Shown piece after piece: positions 44,397 to 54,264 of a stretch of 64,000 bases of DNA. A program made the translations under genes and the position numbers. A model generated the notes under the pieces. It made no database searches. It was not told the DNA's origin and was given only the letters and a program-made list of their open reading frames with translations. Position 1 is the first letter of the stretch, and every line of letters begins with the position of its first letter. The stretch is from Panacagrimonas sp046594215 (GTDB lineage: Bacteria; Pseudomonadota; Gammaproteobacteria; Nevskiales; Nevskiaceae): NCBI GenBank assembly GCA_046594215.1, contig JBKJPX010000030.1, forward strand, positions 62,001 through 126,000. The letters run 5' to 3'.

Positions 44397-45023
44397 ATGG
44401 CGGCGCTCATGGCTCGAATTCGGTTACTCGCAGTGATCGGCATGACGACGGCGATGTCGGGTCCCGTGGCCGCGACGGATGTCTACAAGACCGTCGACGC
44501 GGATGGCGTGGTCCATTACTCGGACACGCCGCCCAGCAAGAACGCCAAGCCGATCGTGCTGCCGCCGATCCAGGTGGTCGGGCCGGCCCGGGGCTCCGCG
44601 TCTTCGTCCTCGGCGCCGTCTTCGGCCGTGCCAAGCGGCCCCGACATGACCGGTGCCGCGCCGCTGAGCGTGAGCATCGTGTCACCCGCTCCCGACGAGA
44701 CCTTCCGCGGTGACGACCGCACCCTGCCCGTCAGCGTGCGCATGAACCAGCCGCTGCCAGATGGCTACGGCTTGCTCTACCTGCTGGACGGCACCGCACG
44801 GAACGACAAGCCGACCCGCGCGCTGAACTACTCCATGGACGGCGTCGAACGTGGCGAGCACATGCTCACCGTGGTCACCATCAACGGCGGGGGCAAGGAG
44901 GTGGGCCGCGCGGCCCCGGTGATCGTCCACATGAAGCCGCCAACGGTGCAATTGACGCAGGAGCGGAAGGCGGAGCGCGATGCAAACCGTCCCAACCCGC
45001 GGCCGATGAATCCAACGCCCTGA
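44397..45023 (+). CDS. DUF4124-domain secreted protein
   Basis: A secreted protein of about 208 residues (starts GTG 44394, ATG 44397 or ATG 44409). A signal peptide ending near GPVAA is followed by TDVYKTVDADGVVHYSDTPP, the DUF4124 signature, then a Ser/Pro-rich linker and a C-terminal domain with VSIVSPAPDETFRGDDRTLP and NQPLPDGYGLLYLLDG that resembles an immunoglobulin-like fold. DUF4124 proteins are common in gammaproteobacteria, often beside ntrB-ntrC (glnL-glnG), as here; the function is unknown. Confidence 0.88.
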   Translation: MAALMARIRLLAVIGMTTAMSGPVAATDVYKTVDADGVVHYSDTPPSKNAKPIVLPPIQVVGPARGSASSSSAPSSAVPSGPDMTGAAPLSVSIVSPAPDETFRGDDRTLPVSVRMNQPLPDGYGLLYLLDGTARNDKPTRALNYSMDGVERGEHMLTVVTINGGGKEVGRAAPVIVHMKPPTVQLTQERKAERDANRPNPRPMNPTP

Positions 45024-45104
45024 GGAGATTGGAAAAAAGGCTGCCTGCGCGGGACTGGGGCGTGCGTACGAATTCGGAGCAGCTCGGTGCGTTCGGCGGG
45101 CATA

Positions 45105-45121
45105 TGCACCACAACGGTGCG
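45105..45121 (+). promoter_or_regulatory. Candidate NtrC-binding site before glnL
   Basis: TGCACC-ACAAC-GGTGCG matches the NtrC (GlnG) dyad TGCACC-N5-GGTGCA in 11 of 12 defined bases. Its centre lies about 74 bp before the start predicted from the sigma-54 promoter at 45161, a suitable upstream distance. Confidence 0.7.
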
Positions 45122-45160
45122 AAGACCGCCGGGATTCGATAGCCTTTCGGGGCGCTCGCG

Positions 45161-45176
45161 TGGCGCGTCTTTTGCA
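45161..45176 (+). promoter_or_regulatory. Candidate sigma-54 promoter of glnL-glnG
   Basis: TGGCGC-GTCTT-TTGCA matches the sigma-54 consensus TGGCAC-N5-TTGCA at all but one base and keeps GG-N10-GC. It would start transcription around 45187, at or next to the glnL ATG (45188), so the message may be leaderless or translation may begin at a later codon. Confidence 0.72.
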
Positions 45177-45187
45177 ATTTCGGCTTC

Positions 45188-46267
45188 ATGAAATTCGTGC
45201 CCCGCTCGCGCGTGGCCTCCGACGTGGTGCTCGACGGTCTGACCACGGCCGTGATCTGCCTCGACGCGAAGCTGTCCGTCGCCTCCATCAACTCCGCAGG
45301 TGAAAGCCTGTTCGAGGTCGGCCGCCGGCACGCGGTGGGCGAACCGCTGCTGCAGGCCATTCCTTCCTTCTCGCCGCATTCCAAGCGGCTCCAGGGCGCG
45401 CTCGATTCCGGCACCGGCTTCATCGAACGCGAGATGGGCCTGCGTAGAGCTGGTGAGTCCATCACGCTGGACTGCACCGTCACGCCGATCCTGCTGGGAA
45501 AGGGGAGCGGCCTGCTCATGGAGTGCCTGTCGCTGGATCGCCACTTGCGCATCTCGCGAGACGAGCTGCTGCTGTCGCAGCACCAGGCCTCGCGCGAACT
45601 GATCCGTGGCCTGGCGCACGAGATCAAGAACCCGCTCGGCGGCATCCGCGGCGCAGCCCAGCTGCTGGAAAAGGAACTGCCCGATAGCGGCCAGCGCGAA
45701 TACACGGGCGTGATCATCCGCGAGGCCGACCGGCTGCAGAACCTCGTCAACCGCATGCTCGGCCCCAACCGCGCGCCGCAGAAGGCGCCGGTCAACATCC
45801 ACGAAGTGCTCGAACACGTGCGGCAGCTTTGCGAGGCCGAGGGCGCGCTGGATATCCAGTTCCTACGCGACTACGACCCCAGCATCCCGGAGATCGTCGC
45901 GGACCGCGAGCAGATGATCCAGGCCGTGCTCAACGTCGTGCGCAACGCGATGCAGGCGATCGCCGGCGGTCGTGGCGAAGGCGCGGTGACCCTGCGCAGC
46001 CGCACGCGCCGGCAGTTCACGATAGGCGGCAACCGCTATCGCTTGGTGATCCAGATCGATGTCGAGGACAACGGCCCGGGTATCGCGCCGTCGATGATCG
46101 ACCGCATCTTCTACCCGATGGTCACAACGCGGCCCGAAGGCACCGGCCTGGGTCTGCCGATGGCGCAATACCTCATCCATGCACACGGTGGCGTGATCGA
46201 GTGCCGCTCGCGGCCCGGCTGCACCGTGTTCTCGATGTACCTGCCCCTGAGTGGGGAAGCCGGCTGA
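45188..46267 (+). CDS. glnL: Nitrogen regulation sensor histidine kinase GlnL (NtrB)
   Basis: The soluble kinase/phosphatase that, with PII, sets the phosphorylation of NtrC. The 359-residue protein has an N-terminal PAS domain (about 12-115, with TAVICLDAKLSVASINSAGE), the H-box GLAHEIKNPLGGIRGAAQLL (H144), the N-box RNAMQAI, and the ATP-lid boxes DNGPGI and GTGLGLPMAQ. It has no transmembrane segment. It is 24 bp before glnG and follows a DUF4124 gene. The ATG at 45188 has no Shine-Dalgarno sequence and is preceded by a sigma-54 promoter whose start site falls next to it. Confidence 0.96.
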   Translation: MKFVPRSRVASDVVLDGLTTAVICLDAKLSVASINSAGESLFEVGRRHAVGEPLLQAIPSFSPHSKRLQGALDSGTGFIEREMGLRRAGESITLDCTVTPILLGKGSGLLMECLSLDRHLRISRDELLLSQHQASRELIRGLAHEIKNPLGGIRGAAQLLEKELPDSGQREYTGVIIREADRLQNLVNRMLGPNRAPQKAPVNIHEVLEHVRQLCEAEGALDIQFLRDYDPSIPEIVADREQMIQAVLNVVRNAMQAIAGGRGEGAVTLRSRTRRQFTIGGNRYRLVIQIDVEDNGPGIAPSMIDRIFYPMVTTRPEGTGLGLPMAQYLIHAHGGVIECRSRPGCTVFSMYLPLSGEAG

Positions 46268-46290
46268 CGACGGATGAAGCAGAAGAAAAT

Positions 46291-47817
46291 ATGACCAAGG
46301 CATTGGAAATCTGGGTCGTGGACGACGACGAGTCGATCCGCTGGGTAATGCAGAAGTCGCTGATGCGCGCCGGTATGAAGGTGCAGACCTTCGAAGGCGC
46401 GGCGGAGCTGTTCGACGCGTTGTCCGAAGACACCCCGGACGTGCTGATCACCGACATCCGCATGCCCGGCGTTTCAGGCCTGGAGCTCATGGAGCGCGTG
46501 CGCCACGAGAAGCCCGGCCTGCCGGTGATCGTGATGACGGCGCACTCCGACCTCGACGCCGCCGTGGCCAGCTACAAGGGCGGTGCGTTCGAATACCTGC
46601 CCAAGCCCTTCGACGTGGACGCGGCCGCCGAGCTCGTGCGACGCGCCGCCGCGCGACGGGTCGCGCCGGAGCCGCTGCCGGAACTCGGATCGACTGCAAT
46701 CATCGGCGAGGCGCCGGCGATGCAGGACGTGTTTCGCGCGATCGGTCGCCTGTCGCAGTCGCAGATCACGGTGATGATCACGGGCGAATCGGGTACCGGG
46801 AAGGAGCTCGTCGCGCGCGCCCTGCACGTCAATTCCCCGCGTGTCTCCAAGCCCTTCATCGCCGTGAACACCGCGGCGATTCCGAAGGACCTCATGGAGT
46901 CGGAATTCTTCGGCCACGAGCGCGGCGCCTTCACGGGCGCGCAGACGCAGCGCAAGGGCCGCTTCGAGCAGACCGATGGCGGCACGTTGTTCCTCGACGA
47001 GATCGGCGACATGCCGGCCGACCTGCAGACGCGCCTGCTGCGCGTGCTGCAGAACGGCGAGTTCTACCGCGTGGGCGGCGTCTCGCCGGTGAAGGTCGAC
47101 GTGCGCGTGATTGCCGCTACGCACCAGGACCTGGAAACCTTGGTGAAGGAAGGACGTTTCCGCGAGGACCTCTATCACCGCCTCAACGTCATCCGCGTCC
47201 GCATCCCAAGCCTCGCCGAGCGTGCCGAGGACATCCCGCTGCTGATGCGCCACTTCCTGGTGTCCGCTGCCAAGGAACTGCAGTCGGAGACCAAGCGGGT
47301 CACGCCCGAGGTCATGGAACGGCTGCAGGGCTTCGCATGGCCCGGCAACGTGCGCCAGCTCGAGAACGTGTGTCGCTGGCTGACGGTGATGGCGCCCGGG
47401 CAGGATGTGCACCTGAACGATCTGCCGCCAGAACTGCGTGAACCCGCGGTGCGCGTGTCGATTTCCGAGGCCGTGGCAGCAGCGCCTGCACCGCCGCCGT
47501 TCACGCCGCCGCCGATGGCAAGGCCGACGTCCACGACGGGCGAGGCCGCGGCGACACCAGCGTCGATCCCGCAGCCATCGGCGCTCAGCCCGGCGCGCGA
47601 CGAATCCTGGTTCGACACGCTCAGGGCCTGGGCCGACGGTGAATTCGCAGCCGGCCGCAGCGCGCTGCTCGACGAGGCCATGCCGGTGTTCGAGCGCACC
47701 CTGATCCAGTCTGCGCTGCAGGCCACCAAGGGCCAGCGCCAGGAAGCTGCCCGCCGCCTCGGCTGGGGCCGCAACACGCTGACGCGCAAGATCCAGGAAC
47801 TGGGCATGGACGATTAG
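46291..47817 (+). CDS. glnG: Nitrogen regulation response regulator GlnG (NtrC)
   Basis: A sigma-54-dependent activator phosphorylated by GlnL. The 508-residue protein has the receiver domain (D55 in VLITDIRMPG), the AAA+ domain with Walker A GESGTGKE and the sigma-54-contact loop RGAFTGAQT, and the Fis-type helix-turn-helix at the C-terminus (GQRQEAARRLGWGRNTLTRK). It is longer than the usual 470 because of a Pro/Ala/Thr-rich linker (about 390-435) between AAA+ and the DNA-binding domain. ATG 46291 follows the glnL stop by 23 bases with AGAAGA just upstream. The targets in this window would be glnA and its own operon. Confidence 0.97.
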   Translation: MTKALEIWVVDDDESIRWVMQKSLMRAGMKVQTFEGAAELFDALSEDTPDVLITDIRMPGVSGLELMERVRHEKPGLPVIVMTAHSDLDAAVASYKGGAFEYLPKPFDVDAAAELVRRAAARRVAPEPLPELGSTAIIGEAPAMQDVFRAIGRLSQSQITVMITGESGTGKELVARALHVNSPRVSKPFIAVNTAAIPKDLMESEFFGHERGAFTGAQTQRKGRFEQTDGGTLFLDEIGDMPADLQTRLLRVLQNGEFYRVGGVSPVKVDVRVIAATHQDLETLVKEGRFREDLYHRLNVIRVRIPSLAERAEDIPLLMRHFLVSAAKELQSETKRVTPEVMERLQGFAWPGNVRQLENVCRWLTVMAPGQDVHLNDLPPELREPAVRVSISEAVAAAPAPPPFTPPPMARPTSTTGEAAATPASIPQPSALSPARDESWFDTLRAWADGEFAAGRSALLDEAMPVFERTLIQSALQATKGQRQEAARRLGWGRNTLTRKIQELGMDD

Positions 47818-47825
47818 GCGCGCGC

Positions 47826-48239
47826 ATGGTCGTGAGCGTTTTGCGCTCGCGCCTGCGCGAGGACGGACGCCCCGACTACTTCCAAGTGGCGCCGAAGATG
47901 GGCGAACCGGCCCGCACGATGCCGGACGACGTGTCACACAAGGTCTTCGTCGCGGAGGACGGCGGGCGCGTCACGGTCGTGGAGTTTGCCGACGAGGCGT
48001 CGCAGCGCAACTGGGCGACGAACGCTGAGCACGTGACGGCCGAGAAGATCGGTCGCGAGTCTTTCTACAGCGAGTACAAGCTGCAGGCGTGTTCGGTGCT
48101 CAAGGAGTCAGGGTTCCCTTCGCACCAGCTGCTGGCGGTCGAGCATGGAAAAGGCCGGGCATCGCCCGGCCTTTTTTTGTTTTCAGAGCGGGAAAGAATC
48201 AGCCGTCCTTCAGGGCCTCGACCTGGATCTGCAGCTTGA
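47826..48239 (+). CDS. Antibiotic-biosynthesis-monooxygenase (ABM) fold protein
   Basis: A small dimeric alpha-beta barrel protein. The conserved part VVSVLRSRLREDGRPDYFQV through VFVAEDGGRVTVVEFADEAS and CSVLKESGF fits the ABM family, whose members oxidise small aromatics or have unknown roles. It begins 8 bp after glnG. Oddity: the family fold ends near SVLKESGF (about residue 97), but there is no stop codon until 48239; the frame runs on for some 40 residues through a strong intrinsic terminator (48153-48178). No other plus frame offers an earlier stop either, so the extra tail is probably not original. Confidence 0.75.
   Translation: MVVSVLRSRLREDGRPDYFQVAPKMGEPARTMPDDVSHKVFVAEDGGRVTVVEFADEASQRNWATNAEHVTAEKIGRESFYSEYKLQACSVLKESGFPSHQLLAVEHGKGRASPGLFLFSERERISRPSGPRPGSAA
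48153..48178 (+). terminator. Intrinsic terminator, inside the ABM reading frame
   Basis: GGCCGGGC-ATC-GCCCGGCC forms a perfect 8-bp stem followed by seven T. It is preceded by AAAA, so it could also serve the convergent YceI gene. It lies before the formal stop codon of the ABM-like gene. Confidence 0.9.
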
Positions 48240-48768
48240 CCTTGCCCAGTTCGCCGTCGGCCGCTTTGGTCATGCCGAAGTCCGCACGGTTGAACTCGCC
48301 CTCGGCATCGGCGCCGCAGACTTCCTTCTTGTAGAACGGGTGCTGGATGCACCTGAAGCTCTCGATCTTGAGCTTCACGGGCTTGGTGACGCCCAGCAGC
48401 GTGAGCTGGCCGTCGACCTCGCCCTTGTCGCCGTCGAGCTTGATCGTGCCCTTGTAGGTGATCGTCGGGTACTTCTTCGCGTTGAAGAAATCCTCGCCCA
48501 TTGCGTGCTCGTTCATCTTGTCGTGGCCGAAGTCGACGCTGGTTGCGTCGATCGAGATGTCGACCGTGCCGGTCTTGGCGTCCTGGTCCAGCACCAGCTT
48601 GCCGGACGACTTGTTGAACTTGCCGCGCCAGAACGAGATGCCCATGTGCGGGGCCTTGAAGCTCGGATACGTGTGAGCGGGATCGATGCTGTAGTTCACC
48701 GGCGCGGCGAGGGCGGGCAGTGCGAGCCCCGCGGCGAGCGTGGCGGCTGCAAGGAGGGAAAGACGCAT
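48199..48768 (-). CDS. YceI-family periplasmic protein (copy 1)
   Basis: A 189-residue secreted lipocalin-like protein. The signal peptide RLSLLAAATLAAGLALPALA is followed by VNYSIDPAHTYPSFKAPHMG, the YceI domain opening, then NEHAMGEDFFNAKKYPTITY and GQLTLLGVTKPVKLKI. The fold binds polyprenyl or isoprenoid chains such as octaprenyl derivatives; the physiological role is not settled. It contains two cysteines (FRCIQ, EVCGAD). ATG 48768 is preceded by a weak site and the frame extends upstream. It forms a row with a second YceI gene and cytochrome b561 on the same strand, an association often seen. Confidence 0.92.
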   Translation of the reverse strand: MRLSLLAAATLAAGLALPALAAPVNYSIDPAHTYPSFKAPHMGISFWRGKFNKSSGKLVLDQDAKTGTVDISIDATSVDFGHDKMNEHAMGEDFFNAKKYPTITYKGTIKLDGDKGEVDGQLTLLGVTKPVKLKIESFRCIQHPFYKKEVCGADAEGEFNRADFGMTKAADGELGKVKLQIQVEALKDG

Positions 48769-48830
48769 GACGAAAGACTCCAGTGGTAGAGAAGCTTGAT
48801 CAAAAATGCCGAGAAGACGACGTCGGAAAT

Positions 48831-49379
48831 TCAGCCCGCTGGCGTCACGATTACGAACTTCACGACGACCTTGTCCTCGAGCACCTCGTTCCACTGGGGA
48901 TCGCCCATGCCGAACGCGGTGCGCGAGATCGGCAGCTCGCCTTCGAAGCGGCGCCCCTTGCCTTCGGCCTTCACCGACACCGGCACCTTCACGGTCTGTG
49001 TCTTGCCCTTCAGGCTGAGCGTCCCGGTGGCTTCGAAGCGGTCTGCGCCCAGCGGTTTGATCGCGGTGGACTTGAACGTGGCAGCCGGGTACGTCGCGGT
49101 GTCGAACCATTCCTTCTTGCGCACCTCGGCGTTGTAGTCGTCGTCGCCGATGTCGAAGCTCGCGGTGTCGATACTCAGCTCGGCCGACGACGCCGCGGCG
49201 TTCTCCGGATCGTAGGCGACCGTTCCCTTGTAGGTCTTGAACGTACCGTCGACGCTGACGCCCATCTGCGTGAACGCCACCGTGAGCTTGCTCTTGCCCA
49301 CATCGATCGGGCTCGCGGTGGCTGCCGCGAGCAGCGTGGGCGTGATGGCGAGCAGCGCGATGGACAACAGACGTCTCAT
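48831..49379 (-). CDS. YceI-family periplasmic protein (copy 2)
   Basis: A 182-residue secreted protein: signal RRLLSIALLAITPTLLAAAT, then PIDVGKSKLTVAFTQMGVSV and FDIGDDDYNAEVRKKEWFDT, the YceI pattern, and the GTLSLKGKTQTVKVPVSVKA segment. It is clearly diverged from copy 1, so this is not a recent duplication. The start at 49379 is favoured by GGAG upstream and lies only 1 bp beyond the end of the cytochrome b561 gene; a GTG at 49391 would overlap that gene. Confidence 0.92.
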   Translation of the reverse strand: MRRLLSIALLAITPTLLAAATASPIDVGKSKLTVAFTQMGVSVDGTFKTYKGTVAYDPENAAASSAELSIDTASFDIGDDDYNAEVRKKEWFDTATYPAATFKSTAIKPLGADRFEATGTLSLKGKTQTVKVPVSVKAEGKGRRFEGELPISRTAFGMGDPQWNEVLEDKVVVKFVIVTPAG

Positions 49380-49380
49380 G

Positions 49381-49932
49381 TCAGGAAGCACTCCGTCGAC
49401 GCCGCACCCAAGGCAGCATGCGCGCGAGCGTGTCGTCGCGATGGAAGAGATGGTGTTGCAGCGCGCCGCCGATGTGCACGACGACGACGGCGGCCAGCGC
49501 CCAGGCGAGCAGCTCGTGGGTTTCCTTGAGCAGGTTCGCCAGTTCTTTGTTCTTGTCCACGAGGTCGGGCAGCGGGATCAGGCCTAGATATTTCACCGAA
49601 TAGCCCGACGCCGAGCTGAACATCCAGCCGCTGAGCGGGATCGCGAACATCAGCGCGTACAGGCCAAGGTGCGCAAGTTTCGCGGCCAGGCGCTGCCAGG
49701 CCGGGTGGGCTGGGTTGGGTGGTGGCGGTACGTGCGTCACACGCCACGCGGCGCGAAGACAAGCGAGCAACAGCACGGTGATCCCGATCCACTTGTGCCA
49801 GGAGAACAGCTTGAGCTTCTCGGGCGACAGCTTGAGGTCTGCCATGTACAGGCCCATGCCCCAGCCGGCGAAAATCAGCAGCGCGATCAGCCAGTGCAGC
49901 GAGATGGCCGTGTTGGAATAGCGCGGGTTCAT
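49381..49932 (-). CDS. Cytochrome b561-family protein
   Basis: A 183-residue inner-membrane di-haem b cytochrome of the CybB type. Four hydrophobic segments are visible, with haem-ligand histidines expected in SLHWLIALLIFAG, FSWHKWIGI, LKETHELLAW and VVVHIGGALQHHL. These proteins pass electrons from the quinone pool to periplasmic acceptors or superoxide. Neighbouring YceI genes suggest shared quinone/isoprenoid chemistry. It lies 7 bp after the M2 peptidase gene on the same strand. Confidence 0.93.
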   Translation of the reverse strand: MNPRYSNTAISLHWLIALLIFAGWGMGLYMADLKLSPEKLKLFSWHKWIGITVLLLACLRAAWRVTHVPPPPNPAHPAWQRLAAKLAHLGLYALMFAIPLSGWMFSSASGYSVKYLGLIPLPDLVDKNKELANLLKETHELLAWALAAVVVVHIGGALQHHLFHRDDTLARMLPWVRRRRSAS

Positions 49933-49939
49933 GACCGGA

Positions 49940-51991
<2,052 letters not shown>

Positions 51992-52004
51992 CTGGACGTC
52001 TCTC

Positions 52005-53504
52005 TCAAGTAACGCCGCGCATCATCCGGCGGATCACGGGGCTCAGTACCAGCATCACGGCGCCGCAACCGAGCCCGAACAGCAGCATGTTTGAAAAGTA
52101 ACCCGGCATCTCGACCGCTTCCGACGCTCCCGCGTGACCGCCCAGGATGCCGGCCGCGAGGTTGCCAATGGAGGCGCCCAGGAACCAGGTGCCCATCATC
52201 TGGCCGACGAACTTCGGCGGTGCCAGCTTGGTGACGAAGGACAGACCGACCGGGGACAGGCAGAGTTCACCCGTCGTGTGCAGCAGGTACGTCAGCAGCA
52301 GCCACTGCGGGCCGACCTTGCCGCCGCTCTCCACGATGAGCTTCGCCGCGAAGATCATCACGCCGAAGCCCAGGCCCAGCTGCAGCAGGGCCAGGCCGAA
52401 CTTCACAGGCGCCGAGGGGTTGAGATTCTTCGCGCCCAGCCGGATCCACAGCCAGGCGAAGAAGGGTGCGAGCAGGATGATGTAGATCGGGTTTGCCGAC
52501 TGGTACCAGGACGAAGGGTGCTGGCCGTCGGGGAACCAGCCACCGAGCAGGCTGCGGTCGGTGTTGCGATCCGCAAAGAGATTGAGCGTGGTGCCCGCCT
52601 GTTCGAAGCCGGCCCAGAACACCGCGGCGCCGAGGAAGAACACGGCGATCACGGCCACGCGCTGGACCTGCTCCGGGCTCAGGCCACCGAACAGCATCAC
52701 GTAGCCGAAGAATGCGAGGGCGAACGCGACTTCGAAGACGAACGTCGCGTTGGCGATGGTCTCGCGATTGATGTCCACGCCCATCGCGCGCATCGCGAAG
52801 CCCGCGAGCACGATCAGCGCCACCAGCAGCCCGATGCCGATGGCGACCTGCTTCCAGGCCTGAGCGCGCAGAGCGGGCGTGTTGGCCTCGATGTGCGTCC
52901 CGGCTTCGCCGAGGTAATGACGCGTCATTCGGTACTGCACCAGGCCCAGCACCATCGCCACGCCCGCCGCTGCGAAGCCGTAGCGGAATCCCAGCGTCTG
53001 GCCCAAGGTGCCGGCAATCAGCGGCGCGATGAACGCACCGAGGTTGATGCCCATGTAGAACAGCGAGAAGCCCGCGTCGCGGCGCTCGCCGGGCTGGTCC
53101 TTGTAGAGCTCGCCGACGATGGCCGAGATGTTGGGCTTGAGCAGGCCGGTTCCGACGATGATCGCGAACAGGCCCGCATAGAAGGCGGTGACGATTGGCG
53201 TGGCGACCAGGAAGTTGCCGACCGCGATGAGAATTCCGCCATACCAGACCGCGTTCTGCTGGCCGATGATGCGATCTGCGATCCAGCCGCCGGGCAGCGC
53301 GACCAGATACACGCAGCCCGTGTAGAGGCCGTAGACGGCGCCCGCGGGCCGATCCGCGAAACCCAGTCCGCCCGCGGCGATCGGCGCCGACATGAACAGG
53401 ATCAGCAGTCCGCGCATCCCGTAGTAGGAGAAGCGCTCGAACATCTCGGTGAAGAACAGCGTCGCGAGTCCGCGCGGATGGCCAGCCCAGGTGCGCTCGG
53501 TCAT
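52005..53504 (-). CDS. Proton-dependent peptide transporter (POT/PTR family)
   Basis: A 499-residue major-facilitator protein that imports di- and tripeptides with protons. The ExxER motif is visible in FFTEMFERFSYYGMRGLLIL, and the POT signature GTGLLKPNISAIVGELYKDQ is followed by RDAGFSLFYMGINLGAF. Twelve to fourteen hydrophobic segments fit. A DtpT/DtpA-like role is probable. It lies just upstream of the M2 peptidase gene, so the pair makes a peptide-use module. Confidence 0.94.
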   Translation of the reverse strand: MTERTWAGHPRGLATLFFTEMFERFSYYGMRGLLILFMSAPIAAGGLGFADRPAGAVYGLYTGCVYLVALPGGWIADRIIGQQNAVWYGGILIAVGNFLVATPIVTAFYAGLFAIIVGTGLLKPNISAIVGELYKDQPGERRDAGFSLFYMGINLGAFIAPLIAGTLGQTLGFRYGFAAAGVAMVLGLVQYRMTRHYLGEAGTHIEANTPALRAQAWKQVAIGIGLLVALIVLAGFAMRAMGVDINRETIANATFVFEVAFALAFFGYVMLFGGLSPEQVQRVAVIAVFFLGAAVFWAGFEQAGTTLNLFADRNTDRSLLGGWFPDGQHPSSWYQSANPIYIILLAPFFAWLWIRLGAKNLNPSAPVKFGLALLQLGLGFGVMIFAAKLIVESGGKVGPQWLLLTYLLHTTGELCLSPVGLSFVTKLAPPKFVGQMMGTWFLGASIGNLAAGILGGHAGASEAVEMPGYFSNMLLFGLGCGAVMLVLSPVIRRMMRGVT

Positions 53505-53682
53505 GTTGTCGATCGAAAGGCCGAAGATGTGGAGAAGCGGATCGTTCCGACCATGACGCGGAGCAGGAAGCCCGTCAATGCTGCTTACGCGCCCGTTTCA
53601 GGTGTGGACGCACAGGCCGCCTGGCCCAGACGTTGCGCGCGCCGGCGCGTTTCCCACGGATTCGCGAATTTCCTTCAGGGAC

Positions 53683-54171
53683 TCAGCGGTGGAGCAGCCA
53701 GGACCAGGCCCACCACAGAAGGCCGATCGCGGCGCCCAGGAAGACGGTCACGAGCAGAACGGCGAGCAGACGCGATCCGCCTCGCGCAAGCTCGGGTGCG
53801 GGCAGCGCGTCGATCGAGTCGAGATGGTCGGCCAGCAGCGCGGCGTTGCGCTTGTTGGACTTGAACGCGAAATCGAAAAGGTCGCCGATGCCCGGCACGA
53901 GGCCGCCAACCGTGTCGATGACCGAGTTGCCGACCATCTTCGCGATGATGGCGCGCGGCGCGCCGACGCGGACGCTCTCGTACAGGATCGCGGCGCCCAG
54001 CAGCAGGCCTATGGCGTCGCCGACTCCCGGGATCAGCCCGATGATCGAATCCAGGCCGAAACGGAACTTGGTTCCGGGCACGGGCAGTGCGCCGTCGAGC
54101 AGCCACGCAAGTTTCTCCATTCGCGCACGCGTAACACGGGCACGGACGGCGTCCGGAGGTTTTTCGCGCAT
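53683..54171 (-). CDS. DUF4112-domain membrane protein
   Basis: A 162-residue protein with the DUF4112 core FGLDSIIGLIPGVGDAIGLL and GGLVPGIGDLFDFAFKSNKR, two glycine-rich hairpin-like segments, and one strong transmembrane helix at the C-terminus (VLLVTVFLGAAIGLLWWAWS). The function is unknown. It is divergent from plsB with a 93-bp gap. The preceding 53505-53682 stretch holds nothing I can recognise. Confidence 0.88.
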   Translation of the reverse strand: MREKPPDAVRARVTRARMEKLAWLLDGALPVPGTKFRFGLDSIIGLIPGVGDAIGLLLGAAILYESVRVGAPRAIIAKMVGNSVIDTVGGLVPGIGDLFDFAFKSNKRNAALLADHLDSIDALPAPELARGGSRLLAVLLVTVFLGAAIGLLWWAWSWLLHR

Positions 54172-54264
54172 GGCTTCGATCGGGGGTGCGGGAAGCGAAT
54201 TCTTTTACACTCGCTCCCCAGACGCCACAACAAGGCGCACAACGTTAGGGAGAGTCGCCTCACG

